A stretch of DNA of 64,000 nucleotides, from positions 142,507 to 206,506 of the forward strand of contig NZ_SLYW01000008.1 in assembly GCF_004343585.1 (NCBI RefSeq). Direction: 5' to 3'. The notes under the pieces were generated by a model. It did no database searches, had not been told where the DNA came from, and saw nothing but the letters and a program-made list of their open reading frames with translations. This stretch comes from Neorhizobium sp. JUb45. GTDB taxonomy: Bacteria; Pseudomonadota; Alphaproteobacteria; Rhizobiales; Rhizobiaceae. Positions 37,367-45,226 of this stretch are shown in pieces; positions within the stretch are counted from its first letter, which is position 1; each line of letters starts with the position of its first letter. The translations under genes and the position numbers were made by a program.

Positions 37367-38908
37367 TCAGTCGATGTCGAACTTCACACCCTGCGCCAGT
37401 GGCAGCGTGCGACCATAGTTCAGCGTGTTGGTGGCGCGGCGCATATAGGCGCGCCAGGCATCCGAACCCGATTCGCGGCCGCCGCCGGTTTCCTTCTCGC
37501 CCCCGAATGCGCCACCGATCTCGGCACCCGAAGGGCCGATATTGACATTGGCGATGCCGCAATCCGAGCCCTGCGAAGAGACAAAATTTTCCGCCTCGCG
37601 CATGTCGTTGGTGAAGATCGACGACGACAGGCCCTGCGGCACATCATTGTGCAGGGCAATGGCCTGATCGAAATCGGAATAGCGGATCACGTAGAGGATC
37701 GGTGCAAAGGTTTCGTCCTTCACCGGGCCTGTCTGGTCCGGCATTTCCACGATGGCCGGGCGTGCGTAATAGGCCTCGGTGGCATCGTCGGAAAGAACTC
37801 GTTCGCCACCAGACACCTTGCCGCCGGCGGCGCGTGCTGCGTCGAGTGCGCCTTGCATCTTGTCGAAGGCAGCCTTGTCGATCAGCGGGCCGACTAGATT
37901 GCCTGCCGTCAGCGGGCTGCCGATCGTCACCGACTGGTAGGCCTTGATCAGGCGTGGCACCAGCTGGTCGTAAACGCTGTCATGCACGAACAGGCGACGC
38001 AGGGTTGTGCAGCGCTGGCCGGCCGTGCCCATGGCGGAAAAGGCGACGCCGCGCAGGGTGAGGTCGAGGTCGGCGGTCGGGGTGACGATCGCGGCATTGT
38101 TGCCGCCGAGTTCGAGGATCGAGCGGCCAAACCGCTGCGCCACGCGCGGGCCGACGAGACGGCCCATGGCGGTGGAGCCGGTGGCGGAAATCAGAGGAAC
38201 TTTTTCATTGTCGACCAGCACTTCGCCGATCTCGCGGCCGCCGATCAGCAGGGTCGAGAGGTTTTCCGGCGCTTCGTAACCGGCATCGCGATAGCGCTTT
38301 ACGGCTTTCTCGAAGATCGCCTGCGTGGCGAGCGCCGTCAGTGGTGTCTTTTCGGATGGCTTCCAGACGGTGGAATTGCCGCAGACCAGCGCCAGCGCCG
38401 AATTCCACGACCAGACCGCGACCGGAAAGTTGAAGGCCGATATGATGCCGACAACGCCGAGCGGATGCCAGGTTTCCATCATGCGGTGATCGGCGCGTTC
38501 TGTGGCGATGGTGAGGCCATAAAGCTGACGCGACAGGCCGACGGCGAAATCGCAGATGTCGATCATCTCCTGTACTTCGCCCAGACCTTCCGACGTCACC
38601 TTGCCGACTTCGATCGATACCAGCTGGCCGAGTGCATCCTTGGCGGCGCGCAGTTCCTCGCCGAGAAGACGGATCAGTTCGCCACGCTTGGGGCCGGGCA
38701 CCTTGCGCCATGCCAGGAATGCTTGTTGCGCCTTGTCGATCGCGGCCTTGGCGTCGTTTGCGGAATGTTCCGGCAGGGTGCCGATTTCCTTGCCGGTGAC
38801 GGGAGAACGAACGGCCAGCGTGCCGCCCTTGTAGCGGGAGGTTGCCACGCCGAGATCGGCGAGAATGCGGTCCACGTCGGCGGCGAGGTCGAGTGTGGCA
38901 AGGGTCAT
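37367..38908 (-). CDS. amaB: ALDH7-type L-piperidine-6-carboxylate / aminoadipate semialdehyde dehydrogenase
   Basis: NAD(P)-dependent aldehyde dehydrogenase, 513 residues. The catalytic Cys is in GTAGQRCTTLRRLF and the general base Glu in ILELGGNNAAI; ISAFNFPVAVWSWNSALALV and WKPSEKTPL are typical of the ALDH7 (antiquitin) group. In bacteria this group oxidises alpha-aminoadipate semialdehyde (in equilibrium with piperideine-6-carboxylate) to 2-aminoadipate in the pipecolate route of lysine breakdown. The upstream FAD oxidase gene supports that role. Start ATG follows GGAGA. The symbol is given by analogy with Pseudomonas amaB/pcd. Confidence 0.82.
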   Translation of the reverse strand: MTLATLDLAADVDRILADLGVATSRYKGGTLAVRSPVTGKEIGTLPEHSANDAKAAIDKAQQAFLAWRKVPGPKRGELIRLLGEELRAAKDALGQLVSIEVGKVTSEGLGEVQEMIDICDFAVGLSRQLYGLTIATERADHRMMETWHPLGVVGIISAFNFPVAVWSWNSALALVCGNSTVWKPSEKTPLTALATQAIFEKAVKRYRDAGYEAPENLSTLLIGGREIGEVLVDNEKVPLISATGSTAMGRLVGPRVAQRFGRSILELGGNNAAIVTPTADLDLTLRGVAFSAMGTAGQRCTTLRRLFVHDSVYDQLVPRLIKAYQSVTIGSPLTAGNLVGPLIDKAAFDKMQGALDAARAAGGKVSGGERVLSDDATEAYYARPAIVEMPDQTGPVKDETFAPILYVIRYSDFDQAIALHNDVPQGLSSSIFTNDMREAENFVSSQGSDCGIANVNIGPSGAEIGGAFGGEKETGGGRESGSDAWRAYMRRATNTLNYGRTLPLAQGVKFDID

Positions 38909-39017
38909 ATCGGTCTCCAGTTTTTGGTGCGTTCTCTATCCGGGAACGTCGTGATTGCGTGCAATGTACAAGCGGCGACGGCTTGCGCAATCGCGGCGAT
39001 GGATATTTGTTGCCCGT

Positions 39018-40301
39018 TCAGAAGCGTTCGCCGGCAAAATGGGCGATCTGCGCACCCGCTTCGTAATAGGCTTCCTTCAGCCCCCGCAGCGATGGCAGCT
39101 TTGGATCGCTGACCGGCAGCGGCATGTCCTCTTCGGGAAGTCGGCCGAGAATGTGCTCTGCCAGCACTTTTCCGAATGTCGTGCCGGGCGCGATGCCGCG
39201 GCCATTGTAACCACAGAAACCGATGACATTGCGGTCGAACCTGTGCAGGCGCGGCAGGGCATTGTCGGTCATGCCGATCTGGCCGTACCATTCCGCCTCG
39301 AATTCGATTTCGCCAAGCTGTGGAAACAGCCGCGCCAGAGACCGTTTCGCCCAGCCTTTGTGGATGCCCGTCCCGGTGCCGCGCAGAGCGCCGACGCTGC
39401 CGAACACCAGCCGGCCGCTGCGGTCCATGCGGAAAGAGGAAAGCACCTCCTTCGTGTCCCAGCAGCCTTCGTGGCCGCGCAGGATGGAGCGTAGCAGATT
39501 ATCCGAAAGTGGTTTGGTCGCGAGATTGAAATAGGGCAGATGCACCTGCTCTTCCCGGATCACCTGCCATGGCCCGGTGCTGTAGGCATCGGTGGCAACG
39601 ATCACCCAATCGGCCGAAATTTCGCCATGGGCAGTGCGCACCACATGTTTTTCACCTACCTTGTCGGCGGAAACCACGGCGCTGCCGGTAAACAGCCTTG
39701 CCCCCGCCTTTACCGCCGCATGCGCCAAACCTCTGGCATAGGCAAGCGGCTGCAGTGTGCCTGCCCGCATGTCGAGCAGCGCACCGGCATAGGCGGCACT
39801 GCCCACCCGCCGTTCCGTCTCCGTGGCATCGAGTATCGAAACCGGTGCCCCGCGTGCCTGCCACTGGCGGGCGCGTTCCTCCAGTTCCTTCAAACCTTCG
39901 GCTCCGACGGCCAGATGCAGCGTGCCGTTTTCGACAAGCTCGCATTCGATGTCGTGTTTCCTGATCGTCTCGCGCACCAGCGCCGGGCCATTGCCGAGCA
40001 AAGTCAGTGCCCGCTCGCCGTAAACCGGGCCAAGCTCTTTTGGAAAATCATCGGGCATGACCCACATGCCGGCATTGATCAGCCCGACATTGCGGCCGGC
40101 ACCGCCGAAACCGATCTCGCTCGCCTCCAGCAAAGCCACGCTCACACCGGCTTCGGCCAGATGCAGCGCGGCCGAAAGGCCGGTGTAACCACCGCCGACG
40201 ATCACCACATCCGCCGTCTCGGCTCCTTCGAGACGCACTGTTACCGGCGCTGTCGGAGCCGTCTTTTCCCAAAGGCCGTGCGAACGTGGATTGTCGAGCA
40301 T
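39018..40301 (-). CDS. FAD-dependent amine oxidase, probable L-pipecolate oxidase
   Basis: A 427-residue DAO-type flavoprotein. The dinucleotide-binding motif ADVVIVGGGYTGLSAALHL lies at about 29-47, followed by FGGAGRNVGLINAGMW, a form shared by pipecolate oxidase (AmaA), gamma-glutamylputrescine oxidase (PuuB) and related enzymes; FCGYNGRGIAPGT near the C terminus is the FAD closing motif. ATG 40301 is chosen because it places the Rossmann motif at the usual distance; a far longer open frame upstream runs antisense through the LysR gene and is rejected. It precedes the ALDH7 gene by 109 bp. Together they would convert pipecolate to aminoadipate; PuuB-like activity is the main alternative. 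Confidence 0.75.
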   Translation of the reverse strand: MLDNPRSHGLWEKTAPTAPVTVRLEGAETADVVIVGGGYTGLSAALHLAEAGVSVALLEASEIGFGGAGRNVGLINAGMWVMPDDFPKELGPVYGERALTLLGNGPALVRETIRKHDIECELVENGTLHLAVGAEGLKELEERARQWQARGAPVSILDATETERRVGSAAYAGALLDMRAGTLQPLAYARGLAHAAVKAGARLFTGSAVVSADKVGEKHVVRTAHGEISADWVIVATDAYSTGPWQVIREEQVHLPYFNLATKPLSDNLLRSILRGHEGCWDTKEVLSSFRMDRSGRLVFGSVGALRGTGTGIHKGWAKRSLARLFPQLGEIEFEAEWYGQIGMTDNALPRLHRFDRNVIGFCGYNGRGIAPGTTFGKVLAEHILGRLPEEDMPLPVSDPKLPSLRGLKEAYYEAGAQIAHFAGERF

Positions 40302-40400
40302 GATGCGATATCCGGATGACGCGATGCCACCATCTTTACAGCTGCAGTTTAACCGTGAATATCGACATGTTTTCAATACGTCATTCGCTGGAGGAATGAC

Positions 40401-41327
40401 ATGCTGCCGCCAAGGCGTTTCTTTCCGTCCTTCTCTCTGCTCATCGCTTTCGAAGCCGCCGCCCGCACCGGCAGCGTCACGGCAGCTGCGCGTGAGCTCG
40501 GCCTCACCCAAAGCGCCGTCAGTCGCCAGATCACAGCACTTGAAAGCCAGCTTGGAGCAGCCCTCTTCCTGCGCGAACGCCAGACGATCCGGCTGACGCT
40601 TGCCGGTGACACCTATGCCCGCGAAGTGCGGGAAGCCTTGCGGCGCATATCCAGCGCCTCGCTCAACCTGCGGGCCAATCCCTCGGGCGGCACGCTCAAT
40701 CTCGCTGTACTGCCGTTCTTCGGTGCCCGCTGGCTGACCCCGCGCATTGGCCGTTTTTGCGAAAAACATCCGGGCATGATGATCAATCTCATCACCCGGC
40801 TGGAGCCGTTCGATTTCCGCTTCGACACGCTGGATGCCGCCATCCATTTCGTCGAGCCGCGCTGGCCAGGCGCCGAGCTCACTTTCCTTCTGCAGGAAGA
40901 TGTGCTTCCGGTCTGCAGTCCCGACTTCAAGGCAAAACATGGGCTGCAGACGCCGGAGGATGTGCTGAAAGCGCCGCTGCTGCATCTCAATTCGCGGCCG
41001 GATGCCTGGGAAATCTGGCTTCGCAGCCGATCCATCCTGTTCGAAGCGCTGCATGGCATGCTGTTCGACCAGTTCGCGCCAATGGTCGAGGCCGCTGCGG
41101 CGGGGCTCGGGGCTGCGCTTCTGCCGCGCTTTCTCATCAGCCGCGAACTGGACCAGGGGCTGCTCATTCCGGCCATCGAAAACGGCGGTATCGACACCAG
41201 CGGCTATCACCTCGCCTATCCGCCCGACCGTGCCTCCTATCCGCCGCTCAAAACGTTCCGCGCGTGGCTGCTGGACGAAATTGCCGCCGACACGACGATA
41301 CGGGATCGCTTGCGAACACCGGCCTGA
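40401..41327 (+). CDS. LysR-family transcriptional regulator (GcvA-like)
   Basis: A 308-residue regulator with an N-terminal winged helix (ARTGSVTAAARELGLTQSAV, then SRQITALESQLGAALFLR) and a LysR substrate-binding domain. The first lines match the GcvA-like subgroup common next to amino acid catabolic genes. GGAGG at 40390-40394 sets the start. It is divergent from the FAD oxidase with a 99-bp shared upstream region, so it likely controls the oxidase-dehydrogenase-peptidase operon, probably with an amino acid or pathway intermediate as effector. Confidence 0.88.
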   Translation: MLPPRRFFPSFSLLIAFEAAARTGSVTAAARELGLTQSAVSRQITALESQLGAALFLRERQTIRLTLAGDTYAREVREALRRISSASLNLRANPSGGTLNLAVLPFFGARWLTPRIGRFCEKHPGMMINLITRLEPFDFRFDTLDAAIHFVEPRWPGAELTFLLQEDVLPVCSPDFKAKHGLQTPEDVLKAPLLHLNSRPDAWEIWLRSRSILFEALHGMLFDQFAPMVEAAAAGLGAALLPRFLISRELDQGLLIPAIENGGIDTSGYHLAYPPDRASYPPLKTFRAWLLDEIAADTTIRDRLRTPA

Positions 41328-41393
41328 TCGGCCAATAGTCGGTCATCCGATCCTTGGCGGCTTAAGTGCGGCCCGACTGACAGGAAGATTTCG

Positions 41394-41630
41394 ATGAAAC
41401 CGATTTTTGTGCAATTGCGCTGCACACCCGGCAAGACCTACGAGGTTGCCGATGCTCTCTACAAGACCGAACTGGTCTCGGAACTCTATTCCACCAGCGG
41501 CGACTGGGATCTGCTGGCAAAAGTCTATCTGCCGGAAGGTGAAGAGATCGGCCGTTTCGTCAATGAGAAGATCGCCTGCATTCCCGGCATCGAGCGCTCG
41601 CTGACGACGATGACGTTTACGGCGTTCTGA
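41394..41630 (+). CDS. Stand-alone Lrp/AsnC ligand-binding (RAM) domain protein
   Basis: A 78-residue protein consisting only of the alpha-beta sandwich that binds amino acids in Lrp/AsnC regulators; there is no helix-turn-helix. TSGDWDLLAKVYLP and GIERSLTTMTFTAF are characteristic. Such stand-alone domains form oligomers and are of uncertain function: they may modulate full-length Lrp proteins or sense amino acids. AGGAAG lies 6 nt before the ATG. It follows the LysR gene by 66 bp and is followed by a clear terminator. Confidence 0.82.
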   Translation: MKPIFVQLRCTPGKTYEVADALYKTELVSELYSTSGDWDLLAKVYLPEGEEIGRFVNEKIACIPGIERSLTTMTFTAF

Positions 41631-41658
41631 TTCGGCCGGATCGAATCGCGCCCAACAA

Positions 41659-41686
41659 AAAAGCCGCCCAACATGGAGCGGCTTTT
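41659..41686. terminator. Bidirectional intrinsic terminator
   Basis: AAAAGCCGC (41659-41667) and GCGGCTTTT (41678-41686) form a stem with a 10-nt loop; flanking A- and T-runs make it a classical terminator for the RAM-domain gene on the plus strand and for the small gene at 41732-41929 on the minus strand. Confidence 0.85.
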
Positions 41687-41731
41687 ATTGTGTTCGGCCG
41701 GATATCCGGCGTTTTCGGAAGCATGGTTCTG

Positions 41732-41929
41732 TCATGCGTGTGCCGGGTTTGCGGAGCGCGAACGCACCAGATGATCGTGAATGGCGAGCTTCACTTCGTC
41801 GGTCGAGCCAAACCGTTGTTCATCCAGATCGATGACGTGGAATTTGACGGCGATGAACTTCAACCGGTTGTCATCCGGCACAACGATACCGACGGGTTCG
41901 CCGCCATATTCTATAACTTGCTTTTGCAT
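41732..41929 (-). CDS. Small conserved-looking protein, 65 residues
   Basis: Short gene inside a longer open frame. The ATG at 41929 has AGGAG at 41937-41941, seven nt upstream, and the 65-residue product begins MQKQVIEYGGEPVGIVVPDD, then shows FIAVKFHVIDLDEQRFGSTD, a pattern that looks like a compact beta-alpha domain. The GEPVGIVVPDD segment recalls antitoxin-like or small regulatory proteins, but I cannot assign a family. No transmembrane segment. It ends close to the shared terminator at 41659-41686, supporting its reality. Confidence 0.6.
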   Translation of the reverse strand: MQKQVIEYGGEPVGIVVPDDNRLKFIAVKFHVIDLDEQRFGSTDEVKLAIHDHLVRSRSANPAHA

Positions 41930-42000
41930 AGGTAGACTCCTGCAGTGACCGCGGCAAAGGGCAGCACTGCGAAATGACATAAACTCAGAAAACCGAGGAC

Positions 42001-42122
42001 TTACTTGAGACCGTAGACGGTGATCGTCACATTCGACAGCGCGGAGAGGAGACGCACTCCACGCGTTTAAGTCGACGCACGCCCGGTTTAAGAGTGGCGG
42101 TAATGTAGGTTGTAATCGACAT
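42001..42122 (-). pseudogene. Small ORF apparently disrupted by a 23-nt insertion
   Basis: ATG 42122 sits behind GGGAGAG and reads MSITTYITATLKPGVRR, but leaves the frame and stops at 42027 after 31 residues. The heptamer GTGCGTC occurs twice on this strand (42074-42080 and 42051-42057), 23 nt apart. Removing one copy with the intervening bases gives a continuous 32-residue frame ending LLSALSNVTITVYGLK at the TAA at 42001. This looks like a tiny gene broken by a short duplication or insertion; the 31-residue frame could alternatively be the true product. Confidence 0.4.
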
Positions 42123-42314
42123 GTCACTCTCCCTGTTGGCGTTGCGTTTGGGTCAAACTGGAATCACTGAGTCCAGTATCGAATGTTATCTACGACGAAA
42201 CTCATTTTCGATCAACGAAAATCAATTTAGCTAGAATATTTTTCTTTATGATGACAGGATCACGGCAAGTTTGTGAAATCTCATTCGCAAAATCGCCGTG
42301 TCTGGCAGCTCAAC
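42123..42314. other. AT-rich intergenic stretch
   Basis: Together with 41930-42000 this completes the gap between the 65-residue gene and the 877-residue fusion gene. It is markedly more AT-rich than its surroundings (around 42180-42260) and probably holds the promoter of the small ORF at 42122 on the minus strand. No RNA gene, terminator or further ORF is evident. Confidence 0.4.
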
Positions 42315-44948
42315 CTAGATAGTGAGCGTCACCTCGTCGGACAAGGGATCGCTCCCGTCCTTACCTTCACGATCGACCACGCCAATGTTTTCATTGGGTT
42401 TTTCTTCAGGTGGCGCATTTTCTGACAGTATTGCTGACAGCGCCTGAGCAAAACTTTCAGCATTGCCACGTTCGAGGCAAAGTGGCGGGCGAAGCGTCAG
42501 TTGTCGCGGATCCTCGATATCGGGCATCACGAAACCGCGTTTGCGAAGCGCCCGCGCCATGGTTTCGGCCCCTGATTCGGGCAGAACAAGATCGATGGCG
42601 AGACCTTCGCCGTGAATTTCGATCCCGTATTTGGTCGTTATCGGTTCCAGTGCCGCACGCAAATGGCCGCCCACCACGCGGGCGTTTTCCAGCAGGTCGT
42701 CGTCACGCAGGGCAGCAAGGGCTGCAGCTGCCACGGCATAATCGACGGCATCGATCCCGGTTGTGATGCTGCCGCCAAGCGTGTTGCCGAGGTCGCTTCG
42801 GGTTACCAGCGCCGCCAGCGGCTTTCCGGGCAGAATGCTTGCGGTGACCACGATATCGGGCAATGGGCCGTCCTGTTCGAATTGCCAGATGTGATGGCCG
42901 GTGCGGCCAAAGCCCGTCTGTCTTTCGTCAGCGATGCGCAATGCAGGGACGGGGTTTTCAGCAATTCCCTCTTCAAGGTCGAAAAAGCCTGGCTGGCGGT
43001 CGTCGCTGCGCAACAGGTTCTGCGCCAGTTCCATCATGTCGCGTTCGCTGCCGATGGCCGCTATTACATCCAGCCCCTGCGGCAGGGTTTTCAGCAATTG
43101 TGCACGAAAACGCTGCTCCGGTGCGAAGACGGTCGAGCCTGAAAGAAGAGACCATTGCCGATAGGCGGCCTCTGCCAGCGCCGGATGGCCGTGGCCGACA
43201 ATGCCGGCTGCCCCGGAGAAGTCGATGGAGGCGCGGCCGATGCCATCATAGACATGCGCGCGCCAGCCACGCACCGGTTCGCCCTGTTTCGGCACCGGCG
43301 CATCGATATCGATGCCCAGCAGCTGCGAGGGGGAAGGGCAGAGCCTTTTCCACGCACCGGCCCGCGAAGGCGTGGTGAACAGCGGCGGTGTGATTTCGGC
43401 GCTGCAGCACAGTCTTATGCGCAGGCCACCCACCGACCCTTCCGCGCCGGCCACGGAGCCTATCGCGTCTTCCGCAAACAATGCCATGCCTTCGGCAAGC
43501 GGGCAGACCAGTCCTTCCAGATAAAGCGTGGCATCGCGGCCCGCCAGAACCAGCTGCTGGCCAACTTCCTTCAATATGCCGCCGAACGGTGCTACCACCA
43601 CGCTGCCGGCCGGCACGCATATGTCGATATGCAGGGCAAAATTGTCGGCCTCGGTGCCGTCATTGCCGATGCTGCGGGAAAGCCTGTATTCGCCGTAACG
43701 GGTGGCCCCCATATGCGTTTCCCAGGAAACCCGCGCCAGCAGGCGCCAGTCGATCTCGGGATCGGTCCAGTTGCCGTCGATCAGCAGAGGGCTGTCTATC
43801 CCCAGATCGACAAGGCGGATCTGGTCCAGGTCGATTTCCGGCAGCAGCCGGCAGATTTCACCGGCAAGTATCGTCGGCGTGTCGTTCTCGAAATCGGTCG
43901 CATCCAGAATGGCGGCTTCCATCAGTGCCGGGTGCACGCCGGTCGCGACCGCAAATACCTTTTGACCGACATGGTCGGCTGATGCAGCAACCGTGCTGCC
44001 GTCCTTCTCGATCGACGCATTGGCGATCGCATCATGTTCCGCCTGTGCGGCCAGCACGCAGGCGCGGGCGACGATCAGTGGCCACAAGGCCTGCAATTCG
44101 GGTTGCGTCAGCGGATGGTTATCGTGGAAGGCGCGCACGGCGGGCAGAATGGCGAACGGATCGTCATTGCCGCGGGCAATCAGGTCGGCGCAGGTTACCG
44201 CAAGGCTTGCCACCAGCCAGCCGCGCACGACGCCGCCAACATCGGTAATGCCCTCGGCGCGCCAGTTGCCTTCTTCGGTCAGCCGGCCGGTCATGCGGTC
44301 AAGCGTCAGATCATGCTGCACCGGTTGAATGCGCAGCATGGGCCCAAGCGGCTGCACCTGCCGAAGTGCCGTGACCAGAACCTTTGCAATCGGGTCGCGC
44401 ACTGCATGGTCGCTGACGCCGCTCAAAAGCCGCAACACCACCGGCCCGGCATGACGAAGGTCGGTATCGACGGATCGCTCCAACCCCGGTTCGTCGAAAT
44501 CGGCAAGGCTTTTGGCCATTTCACCGGCCAGCCGGCCGATGTCGGCCATGTCTTCGGCGTTCAGGGTGTGGTTCTCCGGCCGCCTGGTTCCATCATGGAG
44601 CGTGATGAGGCGAGCGACCTCGCCGTTTTCTCCCGCCGATGTCACCACATCCAGTCCGTCCTGCGTAAAAACCGGTTCCGGCGCGTCCGGCGCATCGGCT
44701 TGCCGGGCAAGATGTCTCAGTATCTTTGCTTCCAGCGCCAGTTCGGCTGCACTGTCGGCGTCGCGGATATCCAGCCGGTATCGCATGTGGCCGTTGTCGA
44801 TCACATAGGCATTCGGTTCGCCGTCGATCGGTTGGGCGTGACCGGTAAGGCCATAATGTTCGCGAAGAATCTGCTCGATCGCCATGGCAGGCGTGGTTTC
44901 GTCCGGGCGCTGAGGTGGGGTAATCGTCTCGGCAGAAAGGTCGGACAT
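42315..44948 (-). CDS. Degenerate phosphotransferase - M23 - class III aminotransferase fusion
   Basis: An 877-residue three-domain protein. Residues about 20-330 resemble an aminoglycoside/choline-kinase-type phosphotransferase, but the catalytic HGD...N is reduced to QHDLTLD (211-217) and the DFG-like motif to TDVGG (235-239). Residues about 405-520 resemble an M23/LytM peptidase (VPAGSVVVAPFGGIL) with the zinc His replaced: the position four before the Asp is Ala (ALHID). Residues about 560-860 are a shortened class III aminotransferase: ADERQTGFGRTG is kept, but the PLP Lys of the AKGLG motif is Ser704 (TASILPG) and a large internal part is missing. Intact relatives in rhizobia are around 1000 residues. 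It is divergent from the alpha/beta hydrolase at 45227 and next to the carrier-protein operon. Probably a pseudoenzyme or decaying gene, though the frame is open throughout. Confidence 0.75.
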   Translation of the reverse strand: MSDLSAETITPPQRPDETTPAMAIEQILREHYGLTGHAQPIDGEPNAYVIDNGHMRYRLDIRDADSAAELALEAKILRHLARQADAPDAPEPVFTQDGLDVVTSAGENGEVARLITLHDGTRRPENHTLNAEDMADIGRLAGEMAKSLADFDEPGLERSVDTDLRHAGPVVLRLLSGVSDHAVRDPIAKVLVTALRQVQPLGPMLRIQPVQHDLTLDRMTGRLTEEGNWRAEGITDVGGVVRGWLVASLAVTCADLIARGNDDPFAILPAVRAFHDNHPLTQPELQALWPLIVARACVLAAQAEHDAIANASIEKDGSTVAASADHVGQKVFAVATGVHPALMEAAILDATDFENDTPTILAGEICRLLPEIDLDQIRLVDLGIDSPLLIDGNWTDPEIDWRLLARVSWETHMGATRYGEYRLSRSIGNDGTEADNFALHIDICVPAGSVVVAPFGGILKEVGQQLVLAGRDATLYLEGLVCPLAEGMALFAEDAIGSVAGAEGSVGGLRIRLCCSAEITPPLFTTPSRAGAWKRLCPSPSQLLGIDIDAPVPKQGEPVRGWRAHVYDGIGRASIDFSGAAGIVGHGHPALAEAAYRQWSLLSGSTVFAPEQRFRAQLLKTLPQGLDVIAAIGSERDMMELAQNLLRSDDRQPGFFDLEEGIAENPVPALRIADERQTGFGRTGHHIWQFEQDGPLPDIVVTASILPGKPLAALVTRSDLGNTLGGSITTGIDAVDYAVAAAALAALRDDDLLENARVVGGHLRAALEPITTKYGIEIHGEGLAIDLVLPESGAETMARALRKRGFVMPDIEDPRQLTLRPPLCLERGNAESFAQALSAILSENAPPEEKPNENIGVVDREGKDGSDPLSDEVTLTI

Positions 44949-45060
44949 TCAGATCTCCGAAGGGTACTCTATGACAAGATTAGGGCAGCGGCGGCCCACG
45001 TCCATAGGCTGCACTTCATCCTTGTTGTTGCAGCGCTTTTACACGCCGATCAGGTCGGAT

Positions 45061-45080
45061 GGTTTACGATCCGTAAAACC
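45061..45080. promoter_or_regulatory. Near-palindrome in the divergent upstream region
   Basis: GGTTTACG-ATC-CGTAAAACC is an almost perfect dyad in the 278-bp gap (44949-45226) between the divergent fusion and hydrolase genes. It has the size of an operator. The rest of the gap shows no ORF; an AT-rich part near 45090-45115 could hold a promoter for the hydrolase. Confidence 0.35.
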
Positions 45081-45226
45081 TAAAAGTGTCGGATAAAACT
45101 TAAGCATTTATGCATGTGGAAGAGCTAGTGTTTTCTGGGATTGAGGATCGAGACGGACAGTTTTTCGGAATGATGGGCGATGGCGCGTCCTGAAACTGTT
45201 TCGAAACGGACCAGCACACGGATTGA

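Noticed and set aside
40302..41210. N-terminal extension of the FAD oxidase frame to 41210
   Set aside because: It runs antisense through the LysR gene, and the Rossmann motif is correctly placed only from ATG 40301.
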